Both the position numbers and the translations under genes were made by a program. The notes under the pieces were generated by a model. It saw only the letters and a list, made by a program, of their open reading frames with translations, was not told the DNA's origin and searched no databases. Positions 22,593 through 31,936 of a DNA stretch of 36,012 nucleotides are shown one piece after another; position 1 is the stretch's first letter, and every line of letters begins with the position of its first letter. Origin of the DNA: Candidatus Margulisiibacteriota bacterium (lineage in GTDB: Bacteria > Margulisbacteria > WOR-1 > O2-12-FULL-45-9 > XYB2-FULL-48-7); contig JAQVPA010000009.1 of assembly GCA_028702315.1 (NCBI GenBank), forward strand, positions 1 to 36,012, given 5' to 3'.

Positions 22593-24863
22593 GTGGACAG
22601 ACCGTTGGTGTGGATAACTGGTGCGTATGCTATTGGAATCATTATCGGTAAAGCATTAAATATGCCGATAATAGTTACCTCTATTATTTTGCTGATATTT
22701 TTAATCCTCGCATTATACGCCATTATTAATAAACTTAACTTCTCCTATTTTCTTATCGCTCTTTGCTTAATTGTAGGCGCTTTGTCTTATCAAACACGAA
22801 ACATTCCAGATAAGAACGATATCTCCAACTATGTGGATAAGGGCTATCTGACCATAACTGGGATGGTTGATAACACGCCGAAGGAAAAGAACGGGAAAAT
22901 TTCGTTTCCTTTAAAAGCTGAAACACCGGGGAAGGGTAAAGTTTATGTTTCACTACAAGGGAGCTTGAACGACCTTCAATATGGCGACCGGATCGAGGTG
23001 CGAGGCGTTATCTCCCAAAGCGACCAATATGTCAATCCGTTGATGCCTGAAGGGAAAAAGATATATTTTCTGAGCTCTTATTATTGTAAGAAGCTTTCCA
23101 GCGGAGGCGGCAGCGAACTTAAACGCCTTAGTTTGTGGTTAAGCTTTCACTTTAATCGAGTCTTGAACTTAGTCTTACCGCAGAAAGAAGCGTCACTCCT
23201 CGGCAGTATCTTGCTGGGCAGTTCGGTTTCGCCTCTTCCCAGCGAAATGCAGGAAACTTACCGCCAGGCTGGGTTGATCCATTTATTAGTAGTGTCCGGA
23301 ACCCAGGTCTCCATTCTAATCGGTGTCTGTTTAGGGATTACGAGAGGAGTTGGTTTGCCCTTATGGCTGGCGGTGGTGGTGACTTCATTCTTAAATCTAC
23401 TGCTAGTTGTTATGACGGGAGCAGGGGCCTCGATCCTTCGTGCGGCGATCATGGGGGAGACAGCCCTGGTCGGGCTCCTTTTCGAGCGGCAAAAGGAGGT
23501 TTATACGGCACTCGCGCTTTCTGCCCTGATCCTCTTGATCGTTGACCCAATGACTCTGTTCGATATCGGTTTTCAGCTTTCGTTCCTGGCGACCTGGGCG
23601 CTGGTTTACATCGCGCCGGTCTTGCAGCAAAAATTGCCCCAACTCCTTGCCATTTCCTTAGCCCCAATCATTGCGACCGCGCCGGTTATTGCTTTAAACT
23701 TCAATCAAATAACCCCGGGAGCGGTTATTTCCAATCTTTTGGTCTTGCCGTGGGTTGAATTCTTGGTTATCCTCGGTTGCTTAACAACTCTGCTTGGCTT
23801 CATCTTTTTGCCGTTGGCCCAAATACTTGGCAACACGATCTGGCTGATGTTAACGATCCTGGATAAAATTGCCGGTTTTGTCGCGGCCATGCCGGGCGCC
23901 TGCTTTTACATCGGTGTTCCGTCTATTCCTTTGGTTGCCGCTTACTACGTTGGGCTGATTTCGCTGATTGAACTAAGATCGGTCCGTTTTCGTTTAGCTT
24001 TGATCGGGCTGATAATTATTTTTGTTATCACTTGGCAAGGAGCGCTGGCCCCGGCTAGTTTGGGTGGAGGGGAAATGGTCGTGACTTTTATCGATGTGGG
24101 ACAGGGGGACTCTGTTTTAATAGAAACTCCGGAAGGAAAAAAGGTACTGATCGATGGCGGCGGGATCGATGGCACGAAAGAGATTGAAGAGGATAAAATC
24201 GGGTCAAAGGTTGTTGTCCCCTTTTTGCGAAAGAAAGGTATCAATAAATTGGATTTAGTTGTCTTGACCCACCCGCATGCAGACCATTTGGGCGGGCTTA
24301 ATGTTGTTTTGGATAAGATAAAAGTTGACCAGGTATTGGATAGCGGGCAGACTTATGCCTCTGAAGCATACAAAAGGTTTAGAATGTTGATCAAAGCGAA
24401 CAAAATTAGATATTCAATTGCTAAGGCTGGCGGAATTCTCTCTTTCGGTCAAAACATTAAAGGGTATATTTTAAGTCCAATTAACCCAATGCTTGGCGAT
24501 ACAAATTCCGATTCGATCGTAATGCGCTTGGTTTACGGCGATATTTCCTTTCTGTTCACGGGTGATTTAGAGAAAGAAGGGGAGGAAAGAGTTCTTCAGT
24601 CCACATTCCACAATCCGCATTCCACATTTCTTAAGGTAGGCCACCACGGGAGCTCCACTTCGACTTCGGACGAATTCCTCAAAGCGGTCCGTCCCAAATA
24701 CGCGGTCATTTCCGTTGGGAAACACAACCGTTACCGGCATCCGTTCCCCGGAACTCTTAAAAAGCTGGATTGCACCGGGATAAAATATTACCGGACCGAT
24801 GATGATGGCGGGGTGGTGGTCAGGACCAACGGCCATGAGCTCCAGGTTTTGCCCCGCAAGTAG
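22593..24863 (+). CDS. comEC: ComEC/Rec2-family DNA channel protein
   Basis: ComEC forms the inner membrane channel for single-stranded DNA in natural transformation. The 756-residue product has a DUF4131-like N-terminal region with two membrane segments and an OB-like part (YLTITGMVDNTPKEKNGK), a central competence domain with many membrane helices (LLGSILLGS, LIHLLVVSGTQVSILIGV, GAGASILRAAIMGE, LFDIGFQLSFLATWALVYIAP), and a C-terminal metallo-beta-lactamase domain (FIDVGQGDSVLIETPEGK near 500, LTHPHADHLGG near 558, KVGHHGSSTSTS). The GTG start at 22593 has GGGGTGGG upstream. A heptamer array is in frame before the last motif. The coaE promoter lies inside its 3' end. Confidence 0.93.
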   Translation: MDRPLVWITGAYAIGIIIGKALNMPIIVTSIILLIFLILALYAIINKLNFSYFLIALCLIVGALSYQTRNIPDKNDISNYVDKGYLTITGMVDNTPKEKNGKISFPLKAETPGKGKVYVSLQGSLNDLQYGDRIEVRGVISQSDQYVNPLMPEGKKIYFLSSYYCKKLSSGGGSELKRLSLWLSFHFNRVLNLVLPQKEASLLGSILLGSSVSPLPSEMQETYRQAGLIHLLVVSGTQVSILIGVCLGITRGVGLPLWLAVVVTSFLNLLLVVMTGAGASILRAAIMGETALVGLLFERQKEVYTALALSALILLIVDPMTLFDIGFQLSFLATWALVYIAPVLQQKLPQLLAISLAPIIATAPVIALNFNQITPGAVISNLLVLPWVEFLVILGCLTTLLGFIFLPLAQILGNTIWLMLTILDKIAGFVAAMPGACFYIGVPSIPLVAAYYVGLISLIELRSVRFRLALIGLIIIFVITWQGALAPASLGGGEMVVTFIDVGQGDSVLIETPEGKKVLIDGGGIDGTKEIEEDKIGSKVVVPFLRKKGINKLDLVVLTHPHADHLGGLNVVLDKIKVDQVLDSGQTYASEAYKRFRMLIKANKIRYSIAKAGGILSFGQNIKGYILSPINPMLGDTNSDSIVMRLVYGDISFLFTGDLEKEGEERVLQSTFHNPHSTFLKVGHHGSSTSTSDEFLKAVRPKYAVISVGKHNRYRHPFPGTLKKLDCTGIKYYRTDDDGGVVVRTNGHELQVLPRK
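24602..24629 (+). repeat. In-frame heptamer array in comEC
   Basis: Four 7-bp units, CACATTC, CACAATC, CGCATTC and CACATTT, encode STFHNPHSTF just before the conserved LKVGHHGSS of the metallo-beta-lactamase domain. Confidence 0.8.
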
Positions 24864-24877
24864 CGGCGTGTTATAAT
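24849..24877 (+). promoter_or_regulatory. Promoter of coaE, leaderless
   Basis: -35 TTGCCC (24849-24854), a 17-base spacer ending in TGT, then a perfect -10 TATAAT (24872-24877). The coaE ATG is 6 bases further at 24884. The -35 word matches the rpsO promoter. It overlaps the comEC stop. Confidence 0.65.
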
Positions 24878-24883
24878 CATGAC

Positions 24884-25468
24884 ATGAAAGTGATCGGATT
24901 GACCGGGCCGATAGCGGCCGGCAAGAACGAAGCGGTCAAAGCCTTGAAGAAAAAAGGGGCGTTGATTATCGAAGTTGACGAGATCGCCCATTCTTTCTAC
25001 CAACCGCAATCTTCTCTCTGGCATGAACTGGTAAAAGCTTTTGGCTCCAAAATACTGATGCGCGGCGGCAAGATCAACCGCCACAAGCTTGGCGAGATCG
25101 TCTTTGCCGATAAAGCAAAACTCCATCAGCTTAACCAGATGGTCCACCCCTTATTAAAAGAACAGATCATCAAAATATTGGACAGCCGGAAAACGATCGC
25201 CGAGAGCCGGCAGAAAACTATCGTTATTAATGCGGCTGTGCTTAAAGAGATCGGGTTGATCGATTTAGTCGACGAAGTCTGGGTTGTCATGGCATCAGCG
25301 GAAAATCGACTAAAACGGTTAGTTAAAGCCGGCTTGACCAAAGAAGAAGCCGCCCAACGGATCAAAGCCCAGCTACCGCAGAAAGAATATTTGAAGATGG
25401 CTGACAAAGTTATCAATAATGACGGTACGTTGAAGCAACTTCATGCCAAAGTTCAAGATAGTCTCTAA
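24884..25468 (+). CDS. coaE: Dephospho-CoA kinase
   Basis: CoaE adds the 3' phosphate in the last step of coenzyme A synthesis. The 194-residue product starts [26 protein letters not shown] and has [12 protein letters not shown] (base-accepting Asp), [30 protein letters not shown] and [29 protein letters not shown], a typical CoaE order. The P-loop ends GK-Asn15 where Ser or Thr is usual, which is odd for a magnesium-binding position. The start is fixed by the promoter ending 6 bases before it; an overlapping ATG at 24879 stops after two codons. It overlaps the uvrB start by 26 bases. Confidence 0.88.
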   Translation: MKVIGLTGPIAAGKNEAVKALKKKGALIIEVDEIAHSFYQPQSSLWHELVKAFGSKILMRGGKINRHKLGEIVFADKAKLHQLNQMVHPLLKEQIIKILDSRKTIAESRQKTIVINAAVLKEIGLIDLVDEVWVVMASAENRLKRLVKAGLTKEEAAQRIKAQLPQKEYLKMADKVINNDGTLKQLHAKVQDSL

Positions 25469-27455
25469 TTACGAGCCCTGCGGCGACCAACCTGAAGCCA
25501 TTAGTCAATTGGTCAAGGGCTTAGAAGCTGGTGATCGATATCAGACACTCCTTGGCATTACCGGTTCAGGCAAAACCTTTACTATGGCCAATGTTATCGA
25601 GAAAGTACAACGGCCGACCCTGATTATTTCTCCCAATAAGACCTTAGCCGCCCAGCTTTGCCAGGAATTCCGCTCCTTCTTCCCTCATAATGCCGTTGAA
25701 TATTTCGTCTCTTATTATGACTATTACCAGCCGGAAGCGTATATCCCTTCAACGGATACTTACATTGAGAAAGACTCGTCGATCAATGACGAGCTTGACC
25801 GGCTGCGGCACGAAGCGACCATGTCCCTCCTTTCCCGGCGCGATGTGATCGTGGTCGCTTCCGTATCTTGCATTTACAGTTTAGGCACTCCCAAAGATTA
25901 CTTAAAAGCGATGCTGATTCTCCGGCTGGGCGAAACACACGACCGGGAAGAGATCATCAAGCATTTAGTCTCGGTTAAATATGAACGGAACGATTTTGAG
26001 CTGAAGCGGGGACGTTTCCGCGTCCGCGGCGATGTCGTTGAAGTCCTCCCAGCTTACGCAAAAAATATTTTACGGATCGAGCTTGATGGGGACAAGATTT
26101 CTAAATTGACCGAGTTGGAAGCGGTGACTGGCCAGAAAATGGCGGAACAAGAGTCGGCCGCGATCTTTCCGGGGACGCATTATCTGACCTTTGAAGACCG
26201 GATGGAGACCGCTTTGGCCGCCATAAGGCAGGATATGGAAATTCAGGTTGCCGAGCTTAAAACTGCTAACAAGCTGGTCGAAGCCCAGCGGCTCGAACAG
26301 CGGACCAAATACGATCTCGAAATGATCAAGGAGATGGGGTACTGCAACGGGATCGAGAATTATTCGCGCTATTTTGACGGGCGGAAGCCCGGCGAAGCGC
26401 CGTCAACTTTAATGAGTTATTTCCCTGATGATTATCTCTTGTTCATTGACGAATCACATGTTACCGTCCCCCAACTCCACGCCATGTATAATGGCGACCG
26501 GGCGAGAAAGAACACATTGATCGATTTTGGTTTCCGCCTTCCGTCTGCGCGGGACAACCGCCCGCTAAAGTTCGAGGAATTCGAAAAGAAACTTAACCAA
26601 GTGATGTTCATCTCTGCAACCCCGTCCGCTTATGAGCGGAAAATTTCGACCCAGATTGTTGAGCAGATCATCCGGCCGACCGGCCTGATTGATCCGGCGG
26701 TTGAAGTGAGGAAGGCGGAAGGGCAGGTGGAAGACCTCCTTAAAGAAATTCGCGTCAGAGTTGAAAAGAAGGAGAGGGTATTGGTTACAACTTTGACTAA
26801 ACGGATGGCGGAGGATCTGTCAGAATATCTTAATGAAGCCGGGATTAAAGTCCGCTATCTTCATTCTGATGTTGAAACCCTTGACCGCATTGATATTCTA
26901 CGCGGACTCCGCAAGGGAGAGTTTGACGTTCTGGTCGGGATTAATCTCCTGCGCGAAGGGTTGGACCTGCCGGAGGTTTCGCTTGTTGCTATTCTTGATG
27001 CCGATAAGGAGGGTTTCCTTAGAGGGGAGACTTCACTTATCCAGACGATCGGTCGGGCAGCGAGGAATATTAACGGAACGGTTTTGCTCTATGCTGAAAA
27101 GATGACCGATTCAATGAAGCGGGCGCTGGCAGAGACGAACCGGAGAAGAAAGATCCAGATCGAATTCAATGAGAAAAATAATATTACGCCGCAAACTATT
27201 GTCAAAGAAATACATGATATTTCCGACCGGATCAGGGAGAGCAAGCTGGAAGAGATCAAGCGGCTCAAGGATTTCATGCCGAAAGAAGAGGTTCCCGACC
27301 TGATTCGCGCGCTGGAAGAAGAGATGCAGATGGCGGCGACCGAACTCAACTTCGAACAAGCGGCGGAGATCCGCGACCGGATCAAAGAGCTAAAGAAGGC
27401 GTTTGGCCTGTCTACCGGTTTATCCGCCGGAGGTGGGCAGGGAATCAAGTCTTAA
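25443..27455 (+). CDS. uvrB: Excinuclease ABC subunit B
   Basis: UvrB is the damage-verifying helicase-like subunit of nucleotide excision repair. The 670-residue product has the start [22 protein letters not shown], Walker [11 protein letters not shown], the beta-hairpin [25 protein letters not shown]-like FIDESHVT, the motif [23 protein letters not shown], motifs V-VI ([35 protein letters not shown]) and a C-terminal UVR domain. The last residues [15 protein letters not shown] look like an artefact: a second copy of the 3' end 2.3 kb away reads AFGI then stop. The ORF thus appears extended by inserted DNA. It overlaps the convergent TPR gene by 36 bases. Confidence 0.95.
   Translation: MPKFKIVSNYEPCGDQPEAISQLVKGLEAGDRYQTLLGITGSGKTFTMANVIEKVQRPTLIISPNKTLAAQLCQEFRSFFPHNAVEYFVSYYDYYQPEAYIPSTDTYIEKDSSINDELDRLRHEATMSLLSRRDVIVVASVSCIYSLGTPKDYLKAMLILRLGETHDREEIIKHLVSVKYERNDFELKRGRFRVRGDVVEVLPAYAKNILRIELDGDKISKLTELEAVTGQKMAEQESAAIFPGTHYLTFEDRMETALAAIRQDMEIQVAELKTANKLVEAQRLEQRTKYDLEMIKEMGYCNGIENYSRYFDGRKPGEAPSTLMSYFPDDYLLFIDESHVTVPQLHAMYNGDRARKNTLIDFGFRLPSARDNRPLKFEEFEKKLNQVMFISATPSAYERKISTQIVEQIIRPTGLIDPAVEVRKAEGQVEDLLKEIRVRVEKKERVLVTTLTKRMAEDLSEYLNEAGIKVRYLHSDVETLDRIDILRGLRKGEFDVLVGINLLREGLDLPEVSLVAILDADKEGFLRGETSLIQTIGRAARNINGTVLLYAEKMTDSMKRALAETNRRRKIQIEFNEKNNITPQTIVKEIHDISDRIRESKLEEIKRLKDFMPKEEVPDLIRALEEEMQMAATELNFEQAAEIRDRIKELKKAFGLSTGLSAGGGQGIKS
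27366..27406 (+). repeat. 41-bp direct repeat, copy 1 (uvrB 3' end)
   Basis: These 41 bases encode [14 protein letters not shown] near the end of UvrB. They occur again, without a mismatch, at 29673-29713. The two copies are 2307 bases apart, start to start, and bracket the TPR gene. Confidence 0.95.
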
Positions 27456-29588
27456 TGTTTTTTCTTTTTTTTCTTTCTTTTTTATTGCTAAAATATTTTT
27501 CCCTTCCTGAATATAGGCGTCTCCTTTTTCCGCCTCACCTGTGGAAATAAGAGCGTATCCCAGATTGATCATGACCCAAGGGAGCAGGTCTGTGTCTCTT
27601 AGTGATTTAAGCTGGACCAACAATTCAGACAATAGTTCTATTGCCTGCTTGGTCTCTCCTAAGTAGATAAAATATTTGGCTATATTGTGGTGTTCGGCCG
27701 CGGCTTTGACCGGGACACCAACCTCTTCATAGAGACTGGCCGCTAATTGTGCCAACTTAAAGGCTCGATTGAATTCCTTAATTTTCCGGCAATAACCGGC
27801 GGCAATGCTTATTTCGTCAGCGCGTTTTTCGTTATTGTTAATCGTTTTATATAAAGTTGCCAAGGACATTTTGGCTTTGATTGCGAGATCGAGACGATCC
27901 GCGTTACGATAGGCGGTAGCGGCAGCTTGAAATTTCCTGATCCCTTCCTGATAGTTGCCAAGTTTCTTTTCGATCAGGGCGCTGGCAACGTAAAGATCGC
28001 CAACTTTTTGGAGGTTCTTGGCGCGAGCATAGGCCTGGGCTGCGTTTTCCAGCTCTTTAGCTTGGTGAACAGTCTTTCCCCATCGATCATACGCTTGAGC
28101 GATAAAATAAGCTGCCTCAGCTGCCAAAGAGAACTTCTTGGCTGCGTTCAATTGTAACTTAATTTTAGTAAAACGATCTATCAGTTTGTTTTGCTGTCCG
28201 GCTTGGGTAAAGAGTGTTGCCAAAGCGGATAATTCTTGCGATATATACTCGTCATCCAGCTCTTTTTTGTTAAGATGTTTCGATAATCTATTGCTCCGAT
28301 TAGTTGACTCGGCGATAATATTACTGATCTCTAACCGTAATTGATCGATGTGGGCCGATAATTCTTCGGCTTTTTCATTTTCGTTGGCCGAACGAAAAAA
28401 TTCCGCCGCTTGGAGAAGAAAGGTAAGGCTGTTCCTTGTTTGCCCTAAATTTTTAATTTCCACAAAGAGACGAAGAGAAAGTTCCCCGGCCTTAGCCAGC
28501 TCGCCATGTTTATGGCAGGCGGCAACTAGTGTCTTTAGCCTGCCGATCAAAAAATTGTTAGGTAAAGCCTCTCTTTCTCTGTGGATATCGATCGCTTGGA
28601 GGGTTAAATTGATCGCCGGCTCTAATTGATCTAATTGATCGGAGTCGAGTAGCGCTTTACTGGCTTGGAAAAGCTCGTTGGCTTGCTGAACTGGTTCGCG
28701 TAATCCCCAGTAAATCTCGGCCGCTCGTAATTTTAGATCAATGCCAGCCTCATATTTTCCCGCTTGAATCAACTCTTTCCCTTGGGCGCTCGATCTATTT
28801 GCCAGTCTTACGTCGTTGTTGATGATCTGTTGGATTGGAGTGAGTTCTTTTTGCAAGATCGCTATTTGGCTCTTGTTGCCAAGCAAACCATAATATTTTA
28901 TTGCTGCCAACAAATCATAATATTGATTAACATGATTGTTTAGTTCGGCATAAAGCTTGGCGGCCTTAAGTTTCATTGTTGCCGCCGGCTCTAATTTATT
29001 GTTTTGGAAAAAGTAACGGCCGGCCAAAGAATAAGCGCGCGCCTCGTCATTTATTTTGCCCAATGAATTTGAAAGAGCGGCAATCCTTAAATTGAGTTCG
29101 GCAATGGCCAAATTGTTTTCTGGTAGATCGTTCCCTTTGGCTTTGAGCCGCTGACACTCACTTAGCAGAAAAGCCAATTCCTCATGTTGAGTACGCAGGA
29201 TCAGGGTTTTATCGTTGTCTGGATTTGACGCTTCGCTTGGCAAGAGCAAAGGTTTCTCTTGGCTGAAAATTGTTTTGAGCGAGGCTAAGGAGATTTCTGG
29301 CTTTGCATATAAGGCGGGGTTTGCCAGATCAATACTGCCAATCAGATCCGGCTCTGCCTTTCTCCAGACCAGCAAAAGATCCAGGAGCTGAAAGATGGAG
29401 CGGAATCGCAGGCCGTGTTTTTCGTACTCCCGATTGATCCAAAAAGCGCTTTTGTCAAGCAATGGCTCCCGGTTTAGGGAGAGAGATATCCCTAGGGTGT
29501 CAAGCTTTCCAATTGCTCCGCGAACAGAAGGAAACCAGCCCTTTCGTAGCGCATATTGAATTGAAGTAATGGCGCTTGTATTGTTCAT
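27420..29588 (-). CDS. Large TPR-repeat protein of unknown function
   Basis: The 722-residue product has no signal peptide or membrane segment. From about residue 125 on it is a series of helical repeats of TPR type, each about 35-40 residues, with words such as [47 protein letters not shown] and [26 protein letters not shown]. The first 100 residues ([31 protein letters not shown]) match no family I know. The tail [20 protein letters not shown] is encoded by the junction DNA overlapping uvrB. The gene looks more AT-rich than uvrB. It lies just downstream of the FHA-like gene on the same strand, so the two may work together in a signalling or scaffold complex, by inference only. Confidence 0.7.
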   Translation of the reverse strand: MNNTSAITSIQYALRKGWFPSVRGAIGKLDTLGISLSLNREPLLDKSAFWINREYEKHGLRFRSIFQLLDLLLVWRKAEPDLIGSIDLANPALYAKPEISLASLKTIFSQEKPLLLPSEASNPDNDKTLILRTQHEELAFLLSECQRLKAKGNDLPENNLAIAELNLRIAALSNSLGKINDEARAYSLAGRYFFQNNKLEPAATMKLKAAKLYAELNNHVNQYYDLLAAIKYYGLLGNKSQIAILQKELTPIQQIINNDVRLANRSSAQGKELIQAGKYEAGIDLKLRAAEIYWGLREPVQQANELFQASKALLDSDQLDQLEPAINLTLQAIDIHREREALPNNFLIGRLKTLVAACHKHGELAKAGELSLRLFVEIKNLGQTRNSLTFLLQAAEFFRSANENEKAEELSAHIDQLRLEISNIIAESTNRSNRLSKHLNKKELDDEYISQELSALATLFTQAGQQNKLIDRFTKIKLQLNAAKKFSLAAEAAYFIAQAYDRWGKTVHQAKELENAAQAYARAKNLQKVGDLYVASALIEKKLGNYQEGIRKFQAAATAYRNADRLDLAIKAKMSLATLYKTINNNEKRADEISIAAGYCRKIKEFNRAFKLAQLAASLYEEVGVPVKAAAEHHNIAKYFIYLGETKQAIELLSELLVQLKSLRDTDLLPWVMINLGYALISTGEAEKGDAYIQEGKNILAIKKKEKKEKTLRLDSLPTSGG

Positions 29589-29672
29589 GTTTAGCCAATA
29601 TCTATTTCTTTAATAACAATGAAAAATTTCATCCTTTTTGTGAACGATGGAATGCGGCTGATGGTAATGGTC

Positions 29673-29720
29673 GAGATCCGCGACCGGATCAAAGAGCTAA
29701 AGAAGGCGTTTGGGATTTAA
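29673..29720 (+). pseudogene. uvrB 3'-end remnant with 41-bp direct repeat copy 2
   Basis: Bases 29673-29713 are identical to uvrB 27366-27406 and continue in the same frame to FGI and a TAA at 29718-29720. This copy has no upstream uvrB sequence. It probably is the original end of uvrB, displaced when the TPR segment entered. The 144-base gap between the TPR and FHA genes holds this remnant and otherwise no gene. Confidence 0.75.
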
Positions 29721-29732
29721 ACCTTTTTACGC

Positions 29733-30866
29733 TTACTGTTTCTGCTTGGCTTTTGGCTGGCGAGAAGGCGTCGGTTCTTTTACTCCCTGGTTTGCAGGAA
29801 TGGCTGTAGCTGTAAATGAATCTTCGGGATCAATAGTTAGTTCTGCTTGTTCGATGGGTCCTATTGCTGCTGGTTCAGCATGATTTTCCATGATATTTGC
29901 GATCAGGCGACTGATCAGAGCGGCTTTTATAGGATCTTTTTCCTCCATTAATTCTAGTATCTCAGTTCGCTCTTCCGCGTCTATCTTTTCCAGCGCTTCG
30001 GCCAGGTCCTTTGCGGCCAAGGGGAGCAGCTGATCAATCAGCTTTGTTTTTGCCTTGATGAGAATAGATATATCGCGACCACCTATCACCCCAAAAGCAA
30101 GCATAAAAAACGCAAGTAAAGAATATGCCGTGGAAAGCCAAGGGGGCAGAATCGTGCTAATGCTGATAAGTTCGCTGCCGAGTATTCCTAAGCCGCCGAC
30201 TGTCGCCATGCTGGCAAAAACAAGGGAGACCCTGTCTTCTAATTTTTCTGCCTCTTTTACTTGATTGAGATATAAGGTAAGCTTTTCATCAGCAGAACCA
30301 GCAACTACGGCTGTTTTTTCTGCTCTGCAAAGGGCTGTTTCTGGGGACACTGATTCGATGGCTGGTTTTTGGACTACGGGAAGGGCTTCACTCGCGTTTG
30401 AAACTAGTGATTTTGGCGGGAGAATTTTAATTTCCAAGTATTTTATAGTATCCCTTACTGTTTTTCCTCTAATAGGGACAAGTAAACTTTCCTTGCATGA
30501 TAAATTAAAAGTTTCTTCGGTTTGGGGGTCTGTAGTGCCTTGCTTGATCTGACCTTTTTGTCCCCGGATGACGAACTCGCCATTTATTAAATCAGAAACA
30601 GTTATATTCCCTGGCCCGCGGAGCTCGATTAAGGCGCTTATTGGTTGAGTGCCGGTAATTCTAATATCACAAGCTGAAGAGCTGCCGATGGAAAATGTAC
30701 CATATTTGGGTAGTGTGATTTCCTGTTTACCAATTAAAAGCCGGGCGCCAGTTTCTCCGGGCAGAAGATTTTTTAATTGGGGAGTGATCCTTACTTTAAC
30801 TTTTCCGCCACCGAGCAGCGGAGCGGAAACCATTGTAGGTTTTGGGCCGGTTCTAAAAATTGACAT
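29733..30866 (-). CDS. FHA-like domain protein with two membrane segments
   Basis: The 377-residue product has an N-terminal part resembling a forkhead-associated fold: GTFSIGSSSACDIRITG (residues about 56-72), then ISALIELRGPGNITVSDLINGEFVIRG. FHA domains bind phosphothreonine peptides, but the key Arg is not evident (the word is GSSSA rather than GR-x-x), so binding is doubtful. Two membrane helices follow at about 213-235 and 243-263, then a soluble tail with helical Lys/Glu-rich stretches. AGGAGGAA five bases before the ATG supports this start. The gene converges on the uvrB remnant with 12 bp between the stops and precedes the TPR gene on the same strand. Confidence 0.6.
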   Translation of the reverse strand: MSIFRTGPKPTMVSAPLLGGGKVKVRITPQLKNLLPGETGARLLIGKQEITLPKYGTFSIGSSSACDIRITGTQPISALIELRGPGNITVSDLINGEFVIRGQKGQIKQGTTDPQTEETFNLSCKESLLVPIRGKTVRDTIKYLEIKILPPKSLVSNASEALPVVQKPAIESVSPETALCRAEKTAVVAGSADEKLTLYLNQVKEAEKLEDRVSLVFASMATVGGLGILGSELISISTILPPWLSTAYSLLAFFMLAFGVIGGRDISILIKAKTKLIDQLLPLAAKDLAEALEKIDAEERTEILELMEEKDPIKAALISRLIANIMENHAEPAAIGPIEQAELTIDPEDSFTATAIPANQGVKEPTPSRQPKAKQKQ

Positions 30867-30980
30867 GTTGTTCCTCCTGGAAATCTTCTTAGTTATATGG
30901 CGGGAAACTTAGTTCCACCTCTACATAATAATATCGTCAAAAAGTGACATAAATTTCAGCTATTTTTGGTTTTAAAGATG

Positions 30981-30989
30981 TGCTAAAAT
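30981..30989 (+). promoter_or_regulatory. Extended -10 of dapA
   Basis: TGC followed by TAAAAT (30984-30989) lies 21 bases before the dapA ATG. No good -35 is seen at the usual distance. A GGAGG Shine-Dalgarno stands at 31000-31004, so this transcript has a short leader. The 144-base region between the FHA-like gene and dapA holds this and otherwise no gene. Confidence 0.45.
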
Positions 30990-31010
30990 TCAGGTATTCG
31001 GAGGTGTTCT

Positions 31011-31895
31011 ATGGTCAATTTAGGCAAAGTTTTAACCGCGATGGTGACGCCATTCAAAGCCGACCTGTCGGTCGACTGGAAAAGAGTGGAGGAGATCGCG
31101 GATTATTTAGTTAAAAATGGCTCGGATGGTCTGGTCGTTCACGGGACGACCGGTGAATCGCCGACCTTGACCCACGAAGAAGAATACGAGCTCTACAAAG
31201 TTGTCAAAAAAGTGGTCGGCGGCCGGTGCAAAATAATTGCCGGGACCGGCTCGAATTCGACCGAAACCACGATCAAATCGACCAAAAGAGCGGAAGAGAT
31301 CGGCGTTGACGGAGTGATGGTTGTTGTCCCGTATTACAATAAACCGTCGCAGGAAGGGCTCTACCAGCACTTCAAAGCGGTGGCGGACAATACTTCTCTG
31401 CCGATCATCATTTACAATATCCCCGGCCGGACCGGGATCAACATGACCCCGGAGACGACCGCCCGGATCGCCGGCTTGAAAAATATTGCCGGCTTGAAAG
31501 ACGCAGCGGGAAGCCTGGACCAGACTTCCTCGACGAGACAGCTTTGCCTAAAAGAGTTCACGATCTGGAGCGGGGACGACTCGTTGACCCTGCCGATGAT
31601 GTCAGTTGGCGCGGTTGGGATAATTTCCGTCGCTTCCCATATTGTTGGCAAAGAAATAGCCCAAATGGTGGCGGCTTATCATTCTGGTGACGTAAAAAAA
31701 GCGGCCGAGATCCATCTTCGGTTGATGCCGATATTCAAAGTGCTCTTTATCACCTCGAACCCGTCGCCGGTCAAATACGCGCTGGAGCTGATCGGCCAGC
31801 CGGTTGGGAAAACTAGATTACCACTGGTTGAGCCGAGTGAAGGGGAAAAAGCTCAGATAAAAGAAGTGTTAAAGAGGTTGGGGTTGATCGGTTAA
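31011..31895 (+). CDS. dapA: 4-hydroxy-tetrahydrodipicolinate synthase
   Basis: DapA condenses pyruvate with aspartate semialdehyde, the first step of the lysine/meso-diaminopimelate branch. The 294-residue product has ALTAMVTPF-like VLTAMVTPFKADLSVDW, VVHGTTGESPTLTHEEE, GTGSNSTETTI, PYYNKPSQEGLYQHFKAVAD, IYNIPGRTGINM and the Schiff-base Lys163 in AGLKDAAGS, then WSGDDSLTLPMMSVGAVGIISV. All are typical of the TIM-barrel family. GGAGG gives a clear start. The following gene is an unrelated TIM-barrel protein; dapB is not in view. Confidence 0.95.
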   Translation: MVNLGKVLTAMVTPFKADLSVDWKRVEEIADYLVKNGSDGLVVHGTTGESPTLTHEEEYELYKVVKKVVGGRCKIIAGTGSNSTETTIKSTKRAEEIGVDGVMVVVPYYNKPSQEGLYQHFKAVADNTSLPIIIYNIPGRTGINMTPETTARIAGLKNIAGLKDAAGSLDQTSSTRQLCLKEFTIWSGDDSLTLPMMSVGAVGIISVASHIVGKEIAQMVAAYHSGDVKKAAEIHLRLMPIFKVLFITSNPSPVKYALELIGQPVGKTRLPLVEPSEGEKAQIKEVLKRLGLIG

Positions 31896-31936
31896 GATGC
31901 TGGTCTGGTTGATAGGTAACGTTATAGGAGAGAAAA

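Noticed and set aside
25443-27455. UvrB with a genuine extended C-terminal tail
   Set aside because: The second copy of the 3' end reads AFGI-stop, so the tail is better explained as translated junction DNA. It is kept in the CDS coordinates because the frame is open.
30867-31010. Promoter for the FHA-like gene using TTGACG on the minus strand
   Set aside because: The TTGACG at 30940-30935 has no -10 box at the right distance. A TATTAT nearby lacks a good -35. Not reported as a feature.
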